Shown: positions 35,741 to 45,362 of the stretch, one piece after another
Position numbering within the stretch: position 1 is the stretch's first letter
How the letters are laid out: each line of letters opens with the position of its first letter
Assembly: GCF_002157225.2 (NCBI RefSeq)
Contig: NZ_CP021745.1
Span: 62,001-126,000 of the forward strand
DNA: 64,000 nt
Reading direction: 5' to 3'
Source: Agarilytica rhodophyticola
Lineage (GTDB): Bacteria; Pseudomonadota; Gammaproteobacteria; Pseudomonadales; Cellvibrionaceae
The notes under the pieces: generated by a model
Told to the model about the DNA's origin: nothing
Databases searched by the model: none
The model's input: the letters and a program-made list of their open reading frames with translations, nothing else
Made by a program: the position numbers and the translations under genes

Positions 35741-38374
35741 ATGAAAGTTGAAAAAAATCGAGATGTTTTTTTAAAAAATTTTATCTCTCATTATTTCAAA
35801 TCTGTGAAGGGCCTTGGATCAATTTTACTCAGTTCATCTCTACTTGTTGGCTGTGGAGGAGGAGGGGGGAACAACGACAATAATGGAGGAAATGGAAATG
35901 CTCCAACACCTACCGTAACGCCAACACCAACGCCGGAACCACCAACAACTTCTGTTATACCGAGTCGCTCCAGTAGTATCGCATTAACATCCGGGGACGA
36001 ACGTCTAGTTGTCGTTAATCGGGAAAATAATAGTGTTTCAGTGATTCAGGTCAAGAATGAATCGGGTGAGGACACTGAAATACTACAAGCTGAAATAACT
36101 GTAGGAGACGAGCCACGTTCCGTTGTCATCACTCCCGATGATACTAAAGCTTTAATAACCAATGCTGTCGATGGTACTGTTTCGGTTATAGACTTAAGTC
36201 AACCCATTCCTTCGGTTATTGGAGAGCCTATTGAGGTAGGTACCGAGCCTAGAGGCATTGCAATTTCTCCAAATGGAACCTACGCTTATGTCGCTAATCA
36301 TACACAAGGTACAGTTTCTGTTATTTCTATAATGACAAACCAAGTAGTAAATACTGTCAATGTCGGAGGGAATCCTATGGCAATCGCCATTACCAATGAT
36401 GGAGATGCGGAAGACAGTGATGAATATGTTTATGTCACTCGCTTTTTTTCAGAGGTAATCGATCCTGTCAATAGACCTGATGGCTTTAATGATGCCAAGC
36501 AAGGTAAGGTAATATATTTCAATGTAGAGAGCTCCTTAAATGATATGCCCGCTACTTTTGAATATAATCTATCACCTTTAGCTAATGCAGGTTTTGCTGC
36601 TGATAGGAGACGCTTTTGTCAGAATACACGCAACGCGTTACAAGATACTGGTACAGTTTTTTTTAATAGCGGTGCAGATGGGTTAGGAAATGGAGCAGCG
36701 GCTTTGAAAAATGAGGTGTTCTGTCCTGATACTAGTAGTGCTGATATTAGTGATGGAGGCAATATTGCGAATACTGCTCAGGGTGCTTATACCAATAATT
36801 TATTTGCTGCGATGATTCGAAATAATACACTGTATATTCCCAACGTAGGAGCATCACCTGAGCCCCCTGTTAAATTTAATGTCAATGTACAGGCACTTAT
36901 GAGTTCGATTGATCTGTCCAATGGTGTTGATACAACAATAAATCTTAACGATCAAATTAAAAGGGAAACGCAACCTACATCGCCAACGGAATCTTTAGAT
37001 CGTTTATTTGGTAACGACATTGTCGCCATCGATGCTAATTTAGCCGGTGATCAATTTTTAATTGTGAGCCGAGGTGGAAACTATGTGATGCGGGCAGGCT
37101 TAGATAGCCAAGGCCAACTGGATATTAACGCTCCATCAGGGGTGATACGATTTAAAACCGGTAATATTCCAAGTGGTGTAGTGATGAGTCATGATGGCAC
37201 ACGTGCCTATACTAATAACGAAGTAAGCTCTTCGGTAACATCTATTGACTTGGAAAATAATCAAGTAATTACACAGGATATAGCTTCAAGTACACCTGCG
37301 GCACCAGGTACGCAAAAGCATCGCGAGCTTCTAGGTAAATTAGTTTTTTACACCGCACTAGGTACGCCAGATACTTTTGATACCAATGGTGATGGTGTAT
37401 TTGATACTGAAGTTCGAGATATCGAGCCTTTAGCTTTTCGAGATAAAGCATCGGACAACGCTTGGAGTAGTTGTGCTTCTTGCCATGAAGATGGTCATAG
37501 TGACAATGTAACATGGATTTTTCCTACAGGTCCGAGACAAACTATTCCTTTGGAGGGTACTTTCGCAAAAAATAATACCGATGATCAGCGAATTCTAAAC
37601 TGGAACGGTGTACGCGGAAGCGTTACTGACTTTAATAATAATTCGCGAGGTGTTCAGGGCGGAACAGGGTTTGCGACAAATGTTAATGGCAGCAATAGAA
37701 CTACTGAAGTCTTTAATCATGGGCCTACTAAAGGTATTAGTGATGCATTAGATGCAATGACAGAATGGGTTGCCAATGCTGTTCGTATACCAATTATGCC
37801 TGATATTAGTAATACTGCCGCGTTAACATCTGGACGTGCAACTTTTGAAAATTACTGTGCGAGTTGCCACGGTGGCGAAAAATGGACAAAAAGTACGATT
37901 TCCGCTTATGAAAATAATCCTACTTTTGCCGAAAACCCCCTGGGTAACAATTTTTTTAATGGTGTGTTAGCACTTGATCCTAATTTGACCACGGCAGGTC
38001 CTCAAATTCGCTCAGTTGAAATTAATGGTGATACTACAAACTTCTTGGATGATGTGGGTACTTTATTTGCCGCTAATGATCTTGAAATTCGTGGAGCTGG
38101 TGCTATAGCGGGACAATCGACTCAAGGCTTTAACTCCCTTGGAGGAATAGGCTTTAATACGCCATCTTTATTTGGGATAGCACTAAGCTCACCGTATTTA
38201 CATGATGGTAGTGCTGTTACTCTTGAAGATGTTTTCGCACTACATACTCTGCCGCAGCAAGGTAATGCAACAATTGATGATACAATTAATGATCCGATAG
38301 TTTTGCAGTATCTAGCAGAATTTGTGCTTGCTATTGATGAGCAAACCCCAGTTATCGAAATTAGTACCCAATAA
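35741..38374 (+). CDS. Lipoprotein with YVTN propeller and di-haem cytochrome c region
   Basis: 877 residues. A lipobox SSLLVGC (C38) predicts lipid anchoring; a Gly/Asn then Pro/Thr linker (about 39-80) follows. Residues about 85-500 carry YVTN/YncE-type propeller blades (RSVVITPDDTKALITNAVDG, RGIAISPNGTYAYVANHTQG, GVVMSHDGTRAYTNNEVSS). The C-terminal part has two haem attachment sites, C578-x2-C581-H582 (CASCHEDGH) and C706-x2-C709-H710 (CASCHGGEK), as in MauG/cytochrome c peroxidase-like proteins. It is therefore a cell-surface or periplasmic redox protein, perhaps an oxidase, peroxidase or electron relay; the substrate is unknown. Single gene, ended by a bidirectional hairpin. Confidence 0.85.
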   Translation: MKVEKNRDVFLKNFISHYFKSVKGLGSILLSSSLLVGCGGGGGNNDNNGGNGNAPTPTVTPTPTPEPPTTSVIPSRSSSIALTSGDERLVVVNRENNSVSVIQVKNESGEDTEILQAEITVGDEPRSVVITPDDTKALITNAVDGTVSVIDLSQPIPSVIGEPIEVGTEPRGIAISPNGTYAYVANHTQGTVSVISIMTNQVVNTVNVGGNPMAIAITNDGDAEDSDEYVYVTRFFSEVIDPVNRPDGFNDAKQGKVIYFNVESSLNDMPATFEYNLSPLANAGFAADRRRFCQNTRNALQDTGTVFFNSGADGLGNGAAALKNEVFCPDTSSADISDGGNIANTAQGAYTNNLFAAMIRNNTLYIPNVGASPEPPVKFNVNVQALMSSIDLSNGVDTTINLNDQIKRETQPTSPTESLDRLFGNDIVAIDANLAGDQFLIVSRGGNYVMRAGLDSQGQLDINAPSGVIRFKTGNIPSGVVMSHDGTRAYTNNEVSSSVTSIDLENNQVITQDIASSTPAAPGTQKHRELLGKLVFYTALGTPDTFDTNGDGVFDTEVRDIEPLAFRDKASDNAWSSCASCHEDGHSDNVTWIFPTGPRQTIPLEGTFAKNNTDDQRILNWNGVRGSVTDFNNNSRGVQGGTGFATNVNGSNRTTEVFNHGPTKGISDALDAMTEWVANAVRIPIMPDISNTAALTSGRATFENYCASCHGGEKWTKSTISAYENNPTFAENPLGNNFFNGVLALDPNLTTAGPQIRSVEINGDTTNFLDDVGTLFAANDLEIRGAGAIAGQSTQGFNSLGGIGFNTPSLFGIALSSPYLHDGSAVTLEDVFALHTLPQQGNATIDDTINDPIVLQYLAEFVLAIDEQTPVIEISTQ

Positions 38375-38416
38375 AATAGTATTAGATATCTCTATTTATT
38401 AACTTGAGTTAACTAT

Positions 38417-38448
38417 AATGAAGTGGGAGCATCGAAGCCCACTTCATT
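38417..38448. terminator. Bidirectional terminator hairpin
   Basis: AATGAAGTGGG (38417-38427) is exactly inverted at 38438-38448 followed by TT, between the cytochrome lipoprotein gene and the convergent ABC fragment. Confidence 0.75.
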
Positions 38449-38453
38449 TTCAG

Positions 38454-38807
38454 TTAAATAGCTCTCACTACAAAATTATCTATTTTCATTTGCTGTTCAA
38501 TTAGATCGCGGTAAGCAGGACAGTTTTTTAATAAGTATTGATGAGAACCCACATTGAGAACATTACCTTTTGACATCATAACAATTTGATCGTAAGTATT
38601 CATAGTATGTAAACGGTGGGTAGCGATGATAGTTGTTCGTCCTTTCATAAGCTGTGATAGTGAATGGGATATAGCTGTTTCTGTTGCGCTATCTAGTGCG
38701 GAGGTCGCTTCGTCAAGCAATAAAATATCAGGATTATGAAGTATCGCACGTGCAATGGCCAAACGTTGTTTTTGACCTCCAGAAAGGTTGACACCATCTT
38801 CACCTAC
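38454..38807 (-). pseudogene. C-terminal fragment of an ABC exporter ATPase domain
   Basis: The frame is open from 38807 to the stop at 38454. It begins [20 protein letters not shown], the ABC signature, then Walker [13 protein letters not shown] and the H-loop IIATHR, and ends as exporters do. Walker A and the whole membrane domain are missing. A TAA directly precedes the homologous part, and the next upstream DNA encodes part of an NRPS condensation domain. It is the tail of a deleted ABC exporter gene (permease-ATPase fusion type), and not functional on its own. Confidence 0.85.
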
Positions 38808-39165
38808 TTAAGGGTTTACTTATATCAAATGGACGATTTAAATAATTTCTTTTGTACCAATTATCTGCTGCTTGGTGAGGTTTAGCTTCATTAACAAAAG
38901 ACACTTCATTAAAAGAGAACGTTGGCTTTTCTTCAAAGCGGTTCCAGTATACTCCGTCATCTAGTATTAAACGATGGCGGAATATATCCGAACTATCAGC
39001 AAGGTAAGCTTGAGCTTTTATAAGCCTTTTAGGTTCGAATTTACCTTTAAATTGGAGTTTTCCGCCAATTATTTGGTGAGTTGATTCTTTATAAATCAAT
39101 TGTTCAAATAGAATTTCGGATTGCTTTTCGTGTAGTGCGGAAATACAAAAAATTGTGTTAGGCAT
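38800..39165 (-). pseudogene. N-terminal fragment of an NRPS condensation domain
   Basis: 121 codons. The text follows a condensation domain: EKQSEILFEQLIYKESTHQI, IGGKLQFKGKF, a middle SSDIFRHRLILDDGVYWNRF, and [11 protein letters not shown] immediately before a stop. That last motif (RPFDxSxxPLxR) is conserved in condensation domains just before the HHxxxDG active site, which is missing. It breaks off exactly where the ABC exporter fragment begins, so a deletion joined the two. The start has no good ribosome binding site. Confidence 0.65.
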
Positions 39166-40014
39166 TATTTAGAACTTTAATTGTTAGCTGATGGAATTTT
39201 AAACTCGAACGGAATTTTTAGGCGCCACTGAAAATCTAGAAATTTTCATTAGGCAATACAAAATACTATGTTGCTTCTATTACACTTTCTAATGGCTTTT
39301 ACGTTTCAATCGTGAATATTAAAACTTTGAGAACTAAATCTATAAAATGCCTAATTTTAGATTAATAAAATGAACTATTTAAAGGTTATTAATGACCATA
39401 TTAATGAAATGTATAAATGGAAAGTAATTTTTTTTGAACTATTAATATTTATTACTAAATATAAAGATGAATTTAGTTTGACTCATGGCCGTTTTTTCTT
39501 TTATTAGTAGTAAAAGATGCAAAAATGGAAGCCTGTTCTAAGAAGTAATAGAACTTTAATATTCTTATAACAATAGTTTAATAGTACTTTGATTAATCTA
39601 TTTTATTTAGTAATTATTAGTACTCATTGAATAGTAGATACTGATAATTATTTTATTCTGCTGTGTTATCGCTCATGATCAGAGCTCATCAACTTTCGAC
39701 GAGCATAACTAGATAGTATCCATCGTAGTTCAAATATGGCTAACTTATTTAGTGTTGATTACCTATAGTCTTTGTATATGCGGGCTTAAATTCCTCTCCA
39801 GGATGGCGCCATAAACAACGCAAAGATTGATATGGGCGAAGCCAACGAATAGTCAGTGACTTACCAATTAACAAAGCTTTGTATATAGTATTCTCTGATA
39901 GAGAGCATTAGCCAAAACGATCATCTTATCACCCAAAACCTTAAAGGATAGATTTCACTTTCCTGGTGTCAAATTGATCGATGTTCAGTAATAATAAAAA
40001 TAAGGCTTGCCATC
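39166..40014. other. 850-bp spacer, probably decayed DNA
   Basis: AT-rich, with no supported gene. A 45-codon frame from ATG 39371 (MNYLKVINDHINEMYK) lacks a ribosome binding site. The stretch before 40014 holds the MFS promoter. Given the NRPS/ABC scar beside it, this may be further decayed sequence from the same lost locus. Confidence 0.4.
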
Positions 40015-41334
40015 ATGGATACATCTACTCACGTTACACCTAAGTACCGCTTGACGGTGCTGTTGCTATTAACCCTCGTTTATGCTTTCAATTTTATTGA
40101 TCGACAAATTATTGGTACTTTATCGCCTTTTATAAAAGATGACTTAAATCTTACGGACTGGCAGCTTGGTCTGCTCAAAGGTATTGTTTTTGCGCTTATT
40201 TATACCCTAGTGGGAATACCTATCGCCTGGTTAGCGGATCGTTACAATCGCGTCAAAATCATGGCTTTTTCGCTTGCTGTTTGGAGTGGTTTCACGGCCC
40301 TATCTGGTATGGCTACAAACTTCATGACTCTTGCTCTCGCTCGTTTAGGGGTAGGCATAGGTGAGGCCGGTGGGAGCCCTCCTGCCCATTCTATTATTTC
40401 GGATATGTACCCAAAAGAAAAACGCACCAGTGCCTTGGCGATCTATTCACTTGGCATACCTATAGGTGTCATGTTTGCATTTTTTGTCGCCGGACAGTTA
40501 GTTTCTGCAATAGGGTGGAGGGGGACGTTTCTCGCTCTAGGTTTACCTGGTGTCGCGTTGGCTATTGTAGTGCTTATCTTTATCAAAGAGCCTGAGCGAG
40601 GAGCGATGGAAGCAGGAGGTTTTGCTAACAAAGAGCGAGAGCCTTTCTCGGAGTCAATTAAAAACTTACTCACTATTAAGTCTTGGTGGGGAATGTGCAT
40701 GGGGATAGGCTTTGCTTCTTTCGGCGCCTATTCTCTAGCTCAGTGGGGGGTAGACTATGTATTTAGACACGACCCTAGCTATCATCCAAAGAATAACCCA
40801 GGTAACTTTCAATCGTTAATGCTAGCATTGGGCCTTATTAACGGCATAGTATATGGTTTAGGTACATATATTGGCGCCTTAGTGGCTGAAAAATGGGCTA
40901 AGAAAAATGTTCGTGCATATGCTTTGGTACCAGCTATATGTTTGTCAATTGGGGTGCCGGCCTTGATTTTGGGCTTTTGGGTTGACAGTGTTAATACCTA
41001 TCTATGTTTACTGGCAATTTATTTATTTATGTCTGGCAGTTACTTAGGGCCAAGTTTCTCTATCGCTCAAACATTAGCGCCTATCTCAACTCGTGCAATG
41101 TCAACAGCCCTGTTTTTTTTGTTCTTAAATATTATTGGTTTAGGTTGTGGGCCAACTTATGTCGGATTTCTCAGTCAATTTTTAATGACGGATTTTGGCG
41201 AAGCCCAAGCACTAAGAATTGCCCTATCATCTTTGGCTATATTTTTTGTAATTAGTATTTTTGCCTTTTTATATGCTGCTAAACATTTGCCAAGGGATTG
41301 GGCGGGAGCAGAAGAAAGAAACGAAGGTACATAA
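40015..41334 (+). CDS. MFS transporter, spinster-like
   Basis: 439 residues with 12 predicted membrane helices. N-terminal LLLTLVYAFNFIDRQIIG and the loop 2-3 motif LADRYNRVKIM, with ARLGVGIGEAGGSPPAHSII in helix 4-5, are typical of the spinster/ExuT-like branch of the major facilitator superfamily; the DRQ in helix 1 is a hallmark. Substrates in the family are diverse organic anions and lipids, so none is assigned. It is monocistronic and convergent with a TetR gene, with a bidirectional hairpin between. Confidence 0.9.
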   Translation: MDTSTHVTPKYRLTVLLLLTLVYAFNFIDRQIIGTLSPFIKDDLNLTDWQLGLLKGIVFALIYTLVGIPIAWLADRYNRVKIMAFSLAVWSGFTALSGMATNFMTLALARLGVGIGEAGGSPPAHSIISDMYPKEKRTSALAIYSLGIPIGVMFAFFVAGQLVSAIGWRGTFLALGLPGVALAIVVLIFIKEPERGAMEAGGFANKEREPFSESIKNLLTIKSWWGMCMGIGFASFGAYSLAQWGVDYVFRHDPSYHPKNNPGNFQSLMLALGLINGIVYGLGTYIGALVAEKWAKKNVRAYALVPAICLSIGVPALILGFWVDSVNTYLCLLAIYLFMSGSYLGPSFSIAQTLAPISTRAMSTALFFLFLNIIGLGCGPTYVGFLSQFLMTDFGEAQALRIALSSLAIFFVISIFAFLYAAKHLPRDWAGAEERNEGT

Positions 41335-41416
41335 ATAAGTGATATCGTTAACATACTTAAAAACTGTGATTGTGCAATAAGATAATATATTTAAGTATAT
41401 GTCTAGTAAGAAAAGT

Positions 41417-41446
41417 AGAGGTACTTTTTTTTGAGAAAGTACCTCT
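41417..41446. terminator. Bidirectional terminator between MFS and TetR genes
   Basis: AGAGGTACTTT (41417-41427) is exactly inverted at 41436-41446 with a T-rich loop; it separates two convergent genes. Confidence 0.7.
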
Positions 41447-41470
41447 CTCTATTCCGTCAAGTGCCTGTTT

Positions 41471-42175
41471 TTAATCAATGTTTAAAACACCATAAGCTTG
41501 CAAGGAGGATTCAAGATTTATTTTAATAGTCTTACGAATAAGCTCAATATGTTCGCGTTTCAACTTTTTCACATTTAAGCTGCGCATAAGTGTTTCTCGT
41601 TTTAGATGGAACCCTAGAACAAGTCCTATATGAGAGAGGGATATGATTTTTACTTCATCACTATCTGCTGGTAAACCAGTACAAATTGAAATGCATTTAT
41701 ATGTTATCTTTTGGGTTGGTTCAAAGTATTTCTTATACACTACGTCGAAGGCTGGAGTTGGGCTTGTATGTTCTCGCATGAGAATTTGAGCCCAGCTTTT
41801 TGGTTCATCGCCCTCAATTAAAGAGGTAAGAATATTATCCTTCATTTTAAGGTATATAGTTAATGCTTCTCTGGCGGATAAATTATCTTGACTAAGTTTC
41901 TCGTTAACATACGCACTGGACTGCTGCAAATGCTGTAAAACTTGCTGAGCGATATATTCTACAACAGCGATATAGAGCCCATCTTTACCACCAAAATAGT
42001 AGGGAATAGAGGCAACATTTGCACTGGCTTTTTCCGCAATCATCCGAACCGTCGCGTTCTTAGGTCCATGCTCTCCGAATACTTCAATTCCAGCCATGAT
42101 TAGCGCATATTTTGTTCCTTCGCCGCGCTTTTCCATACGGCTTTTATCCATATTGTCAAGCATCTCTAACGACAT
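41471..42175 (-). CDS. TetR-family regulator at the end of the RND operon (CecR-like)
   Basis: 234 residues. N-terminal helix-turn-helix (about 20-70: ALIMAGIEVFGEHGPKNATV, IAEKASANVASIPYYFGGKDGLY). The ANVASIPYYFGGKDGLY recognition helix and the C-terminal ligand domain (WAQILMREHTSPTPAFDVVYKKY) match the CecR/YbiH (DUF1956) group, which controls efflux genes. Its start overlaps the RND gene's 3' end by 20 bp, so it is the last gene of the operon and probably represses it through the 48-bp palindrome upstream of the first gene. Confidence 0.9.
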   Translation of the reverse strand: MSLEMLDNMDKSRMEKRGEGTKYALIMAGIEVFGEHGPKNATVRMIAEKASANVASIPYYFGGKDGLYIAVVEYIAQQVLQHLQQSSAYVNEKLSQDNLSAREALTIYLKMKDNILTSLIEGDEPKSWAQILMREHTSPTPAFDVVYKKYFEPTQKITYKCISICTGLPADSDEVKIISLSHIGLVLGFHLKRETLMRSLNVKKLKREHIELIRKTIKINLESSLQAYGVLNID

Positions 42176-45100
42176 TAGTTAATACCTTATGTTCAATTGA
42201 ATCATTATTACTATGCTGCTCGCCGGCAACAAGCCCTAGCTGTCTAAAAAAACGTCGAATATCATCAGTAATCATAATCAAAACAGGCGTCAATACAAGT
42301 ACAATAACAGTAACAAACAGAATACCCATTGCAAGTGAAATGACCATAGGAATTAAGAAACGTGCCTGCATACTGGTCTCTAGTAGCATGGGTAGAAGCC
42401 CCAGGCTTGTTGTCAAGGTTGTCAATAAGATAGGTCTAAAACGGCGCCTTATTGCGATCAAGCAACTATCAAAAAGACTCTTTCCATTGTTCCTATGCTG
42501 GTTCAGATAATCTATCAAAACGACGCTGTCGTTCACTACGACGCCCGATAATGCAACGATACCAAACATAGAAATAAAAGTAAGATTTTCTCCTAGGAGA
42601 AAATGGCCCCAGATTGCGCCCACCACGCCAAAGGGGATTGTCACCATGATAATAATCGGTTGGATATAACTACGTAATTGCCCACCAAGTAAAACAAAGA
42701 TAACGATAACCGCGATCAACATATTACTTCCAAGGGAGGCAAGATCTTCTGATTGCTCTCGGCTTTCTCCTTCAAATGTATAGGTTAAACCGGTAAAACG
42801 TTGTTTTAGTTGCGGTAAAATATTAGCATTTAAGGCTGCGAAAATTTCGTTGGGTGTGGCGATACTGTAGTCAACATCACTGGTGACACTTACTACACGG
42901 CGGCCATTAACCGTCTGTATCTGTGAAAACCCTGTCTGTTCTTTAATATTAGCTACCGAGCTCAATGGTGTCTCCGAGCCGTCGGGTAAACGAATCCTCA
43001 TATCATTAAGTGCGGCTAGGCTTTCGCGTTCATCTTTAGGGTAACGCACAAAAACAATTATTTCAGATCTACCACGTTGGAAGCGTTGCACTTCTAGGCC
43101 AAAAAATGCTGCACGTAATTGTTGTCCAAGTTCAGCAGGGGAAAGGCCGACAGCTAAACCCTCATCGCTCAAAGAAAATACATATTCTACATTACCCATT
43201 TCAAAGCTATCAGTAACATCTAGAGTTCCTTGCAAATTACTTAATTCAGCTTTCAGTTTTTTTGCAGCTTGATTTAAAATATTCTCATCTGGGTGGGTTA
43301 ACTCAATTTCAATATCAGGTTCTGAGCCAATAGGAGAACTGGCAAAGTTTAACTGTTCGATACCCGATAGGTGCTCAATACGTTTTCGTATTTTTCCTTC
43401 TATCTGCTTTGCTGAGAGTTCGCGAAAATCTGAAGGCAAAAGCTGGATCTTTACTTGACCGATACTATTGTCAAATGATGCACCACCAACGCTTCCAGGA
43501 TTCGAGCTTGCAGAAGTTTGTCCTATAGTTACTACGATACTTTGAAACGGATCTTCACTATTTGTGCCAAGCTCTTTACGTACATTAATTACTTCTTCTT
43601 CAATATTGAGTAATGTTTTTTCTGTAGTTTTAAATGGTGTACCCACAGGCATAGTTACATCAATCGTGATTTCATCGCCTTCGACACTTGGGAAAAAAAT
43701 AAATTTTACTGTGCCACTGGATACCATAGAAAAAGTAACAATAGCAAAGGCAAAGAAACCTGCTACGGTGGCATAGCGCCAGGAGATAAAAAAAGCGGCT
43801 GCTGGTGATAACACTCGGTCGACAAACAGCTTTAAAAATCTATCAAATATTCGGCGAATATCTAAGACAATACCTTTACTCCAGCGACTGGGATTGGATA
43901 AGTGCGAAGGTAACACGAAGTACGCTTCTATTAATGAAAAAAATAGGATTGGAATCACAACTACAGGGATATTACTGATAACTTGACCGAGTGTTCCGGT
44001 GCTAAAAGCAAGAGGGGCAAAAGCCGCCATTGTCGTGGTAACCCCTACAGTAACGGGTGCAATAACTTTTTTGACACCATGAAAAACTGCGTTGTGATCT
44101 CCCTTGGCGTTTTCCTGCTCTTCAAAAATACTTTCCCCCATGACAATAGCATCATCTACCACAATACCTAGCACAATAATCAGTGCGAAAAGCGAAATCA
44201 TATTGATGGAATACCCCATGAAGTACACCACCATTAGTCCACCTAAAAAAGATACTGGCACAGCGACACTCACCCAAAAAGCCAGCTTTAAATCTAAAAA
44301 TAAAAGTAGTACTAAAAAAACTAACATAAAACCCAATACAGCGTTGCGTAGCATAAGGTTTATACGGTCGTTCAAAACAGCTGTCTGATCGTTCTGTAAA
44401 GCCAACTTTAAGCCTGTAGGTAGCTCAACTTTGTCGAGATAATCCTTCACTATAGACGCGACCTCTAAAGTATCTTCACTTTCACTGCGGCGCACTTCAA
44501 TAAATGCAGCTCGTTGGCCATTAAATTTACTAATAAGGTTGGTATCTTCGAAACCATCTACCACTCGACCAATATCTTTAAGCCGTAGAATAGAACCGTC
44601 TGGTAGGGCACGGATTGCCATTTTCTCAAAATCTTCTCCGTTATAGCCGCGCTCTTGTACTCTTATGGAAATCTCTCCTTGGCTAGACTCTACTGTCCCC
44701 GCAGGAGTATCAACAGAAAAATTACTAACAGCTCGGCGAACATCTTCAAGGCTAAGGCCGTATTTACGTAAAGATTGTTCTGACACTTCTACAGAAATCT
44801 CGTAATCCCTAATCCCACTGACCGCTGTTAACGCTACGCCAGGTAACGTGCGTAAGTCGTCTTCTATTGTCTCAGCCCAGTATTTAATCGTCGCCTCCGA
44901 GGCATCACCATATAAAGCTAAAGTGACCACATTCGGTGTAACTTTTACTTTACTAATAATGGGTCTTTCGGCATCTTCTGGAGGAAAGTCAACTAAACTA
45001 TTTACGTTAGTTTCAACATCATTATAAACTGTGTCAGCATCTGCAAAATCTTTTAGCTCCACATTGATAATACCTGTACCTTCGCTTGCGGTTGATGCAA

Positions 45101-45362
45101 TTCTTTTAACTCCCTCGATACCCAATAAGGATTCTTCTACGCGATTGGTGACAGCGTCAGCGACCTCGTAAGGCGTAGCACCTGGATATACAACGGACAC
45201 GGTTATTAAACGAGGGTCAACAGTGGGAAAAGTTTCGGAGCGCATGCTCGAAATACTGATAATGCCACCTATAATAAATAAAAACATAAGAATATTAGCC
45301 GCGACATGATTATCGATGAACCAAGCTATTATGCCGCGCTCCTCAATTTTAGAAATGCTCAT
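42156..45362 (-). CDS. RND efflux transporter, inner-membrane pump subunit
   Basis: 1068 residues, HAE1-type architecture: 12 membrane helices with two large periplasmic loops. The N-terminus shows IIAWFIDNHVAANILMFLF and VSVVYPGATPYEVADAVTNR, the helix 4 motif VLGIVVDDAIVMGE supplies the proton-relay aspartates, and VALSGVVVNDSVVLIDYLN is the matching helix in the second half. It exports drugs, bile-salt-like compounds or other amphiphiles using the proton gradient. It overlaps the adaptor gene by 4 bp (ATGA). It is the third gene of the OMF-MFP-RND-TetR operon. Confidence 0.96.
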   Translation of the reverse strand: MSISKIEERGIIAWFIDNHVAANILMFLFIIGGIISISSMRSETFPTVDPRLITVSVVYPGATPYEVADAVTNRVEESLLGIEGVKRIASTASEGTGIINVELKDFADADTVYNDVETNVNSLVDFPPEDAERPIISKVKVTPNVVTLALYGDASEATIKYWAETIEDDLRTLPGVALTAVSGIRDYEISVEVSEQSLRKYGLSLEDVRRAVSNFSVDTPAGTVESSQGEISIRVQERGYNGEDFEKMAIRALPDGSILRLKDIGRVVDGFEDTNLISKFNGQRAAFIEVRRSESEDTLEVASIVKDYLDKVELPTGLKLALQNDQTAVLNDRINLMLRNAVLGFMLVFLVLLLFLDLKLAFWVSVAVPVSFLGGLMVVYFMGYSINMISLFALIIVLGIVVDDAIVMGESIFEEQENAKGDHNAVFHGVKKVIAPVTVGVTTTMAAFAPLAFSTGTLGQVISNIPVVVIPILFFSLIEAYFVLPSHLSNPSRWSKGIVLDIRRIFDRFLKLFVDRVLSPAAAFFISWRYATVAGFFAFAIVTFSMVSSGTVKFIFFPSVEGDEITIDVTMPVGTPFKTTEKTLLNIEEEVINVRKELGTNSEDPFQSIVVTIGQTSASSNPGSVGGASFDNSIGQVKIQLLPSDFRELSAKQIEGKIRKRIEHLSGIEQLNFASSPIGSEPDIEIELTHPDENILNQAAKKLKAELSNLQGTLDVTDSFEMGNVEYVFSLSDEGLAVGLSPAELGQQLRAAFFGLEVQRFQRGRSEIIVFVRYPKDERESLAALNDMRIRLPDGSETPLSSVANIKEQTGFSQIQTVNGRRVVSVTSDVDYSIATPNEIFAALNANILPQLKQRFTGLTYTFEGESREQSEDLASLGSNMLIAVIVIFVLLGGQLRSYIQPIIIMVTIPFGVVGAIWGHFLLGENLTFISMFGIVALSGVVVNDSVVLIDYLNQHRNNGKSLFDSCLIAIRRRFRPILLTTLTTSLGLLPMLLETSMQARFLIPMVISLAMGILFVTVIVLVLTPVLIMITDDIRRFFRQLGLVAGEQHSNNDSIEHKVLTNVVRDA

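Noticed and set aside
39371-39508. 45-codon frame MNYLKVINDHINEMYK... in the spacer before the MFS gene
   Set aside because: No ribosome binding site and no recognisable family; low confidence as a gene.
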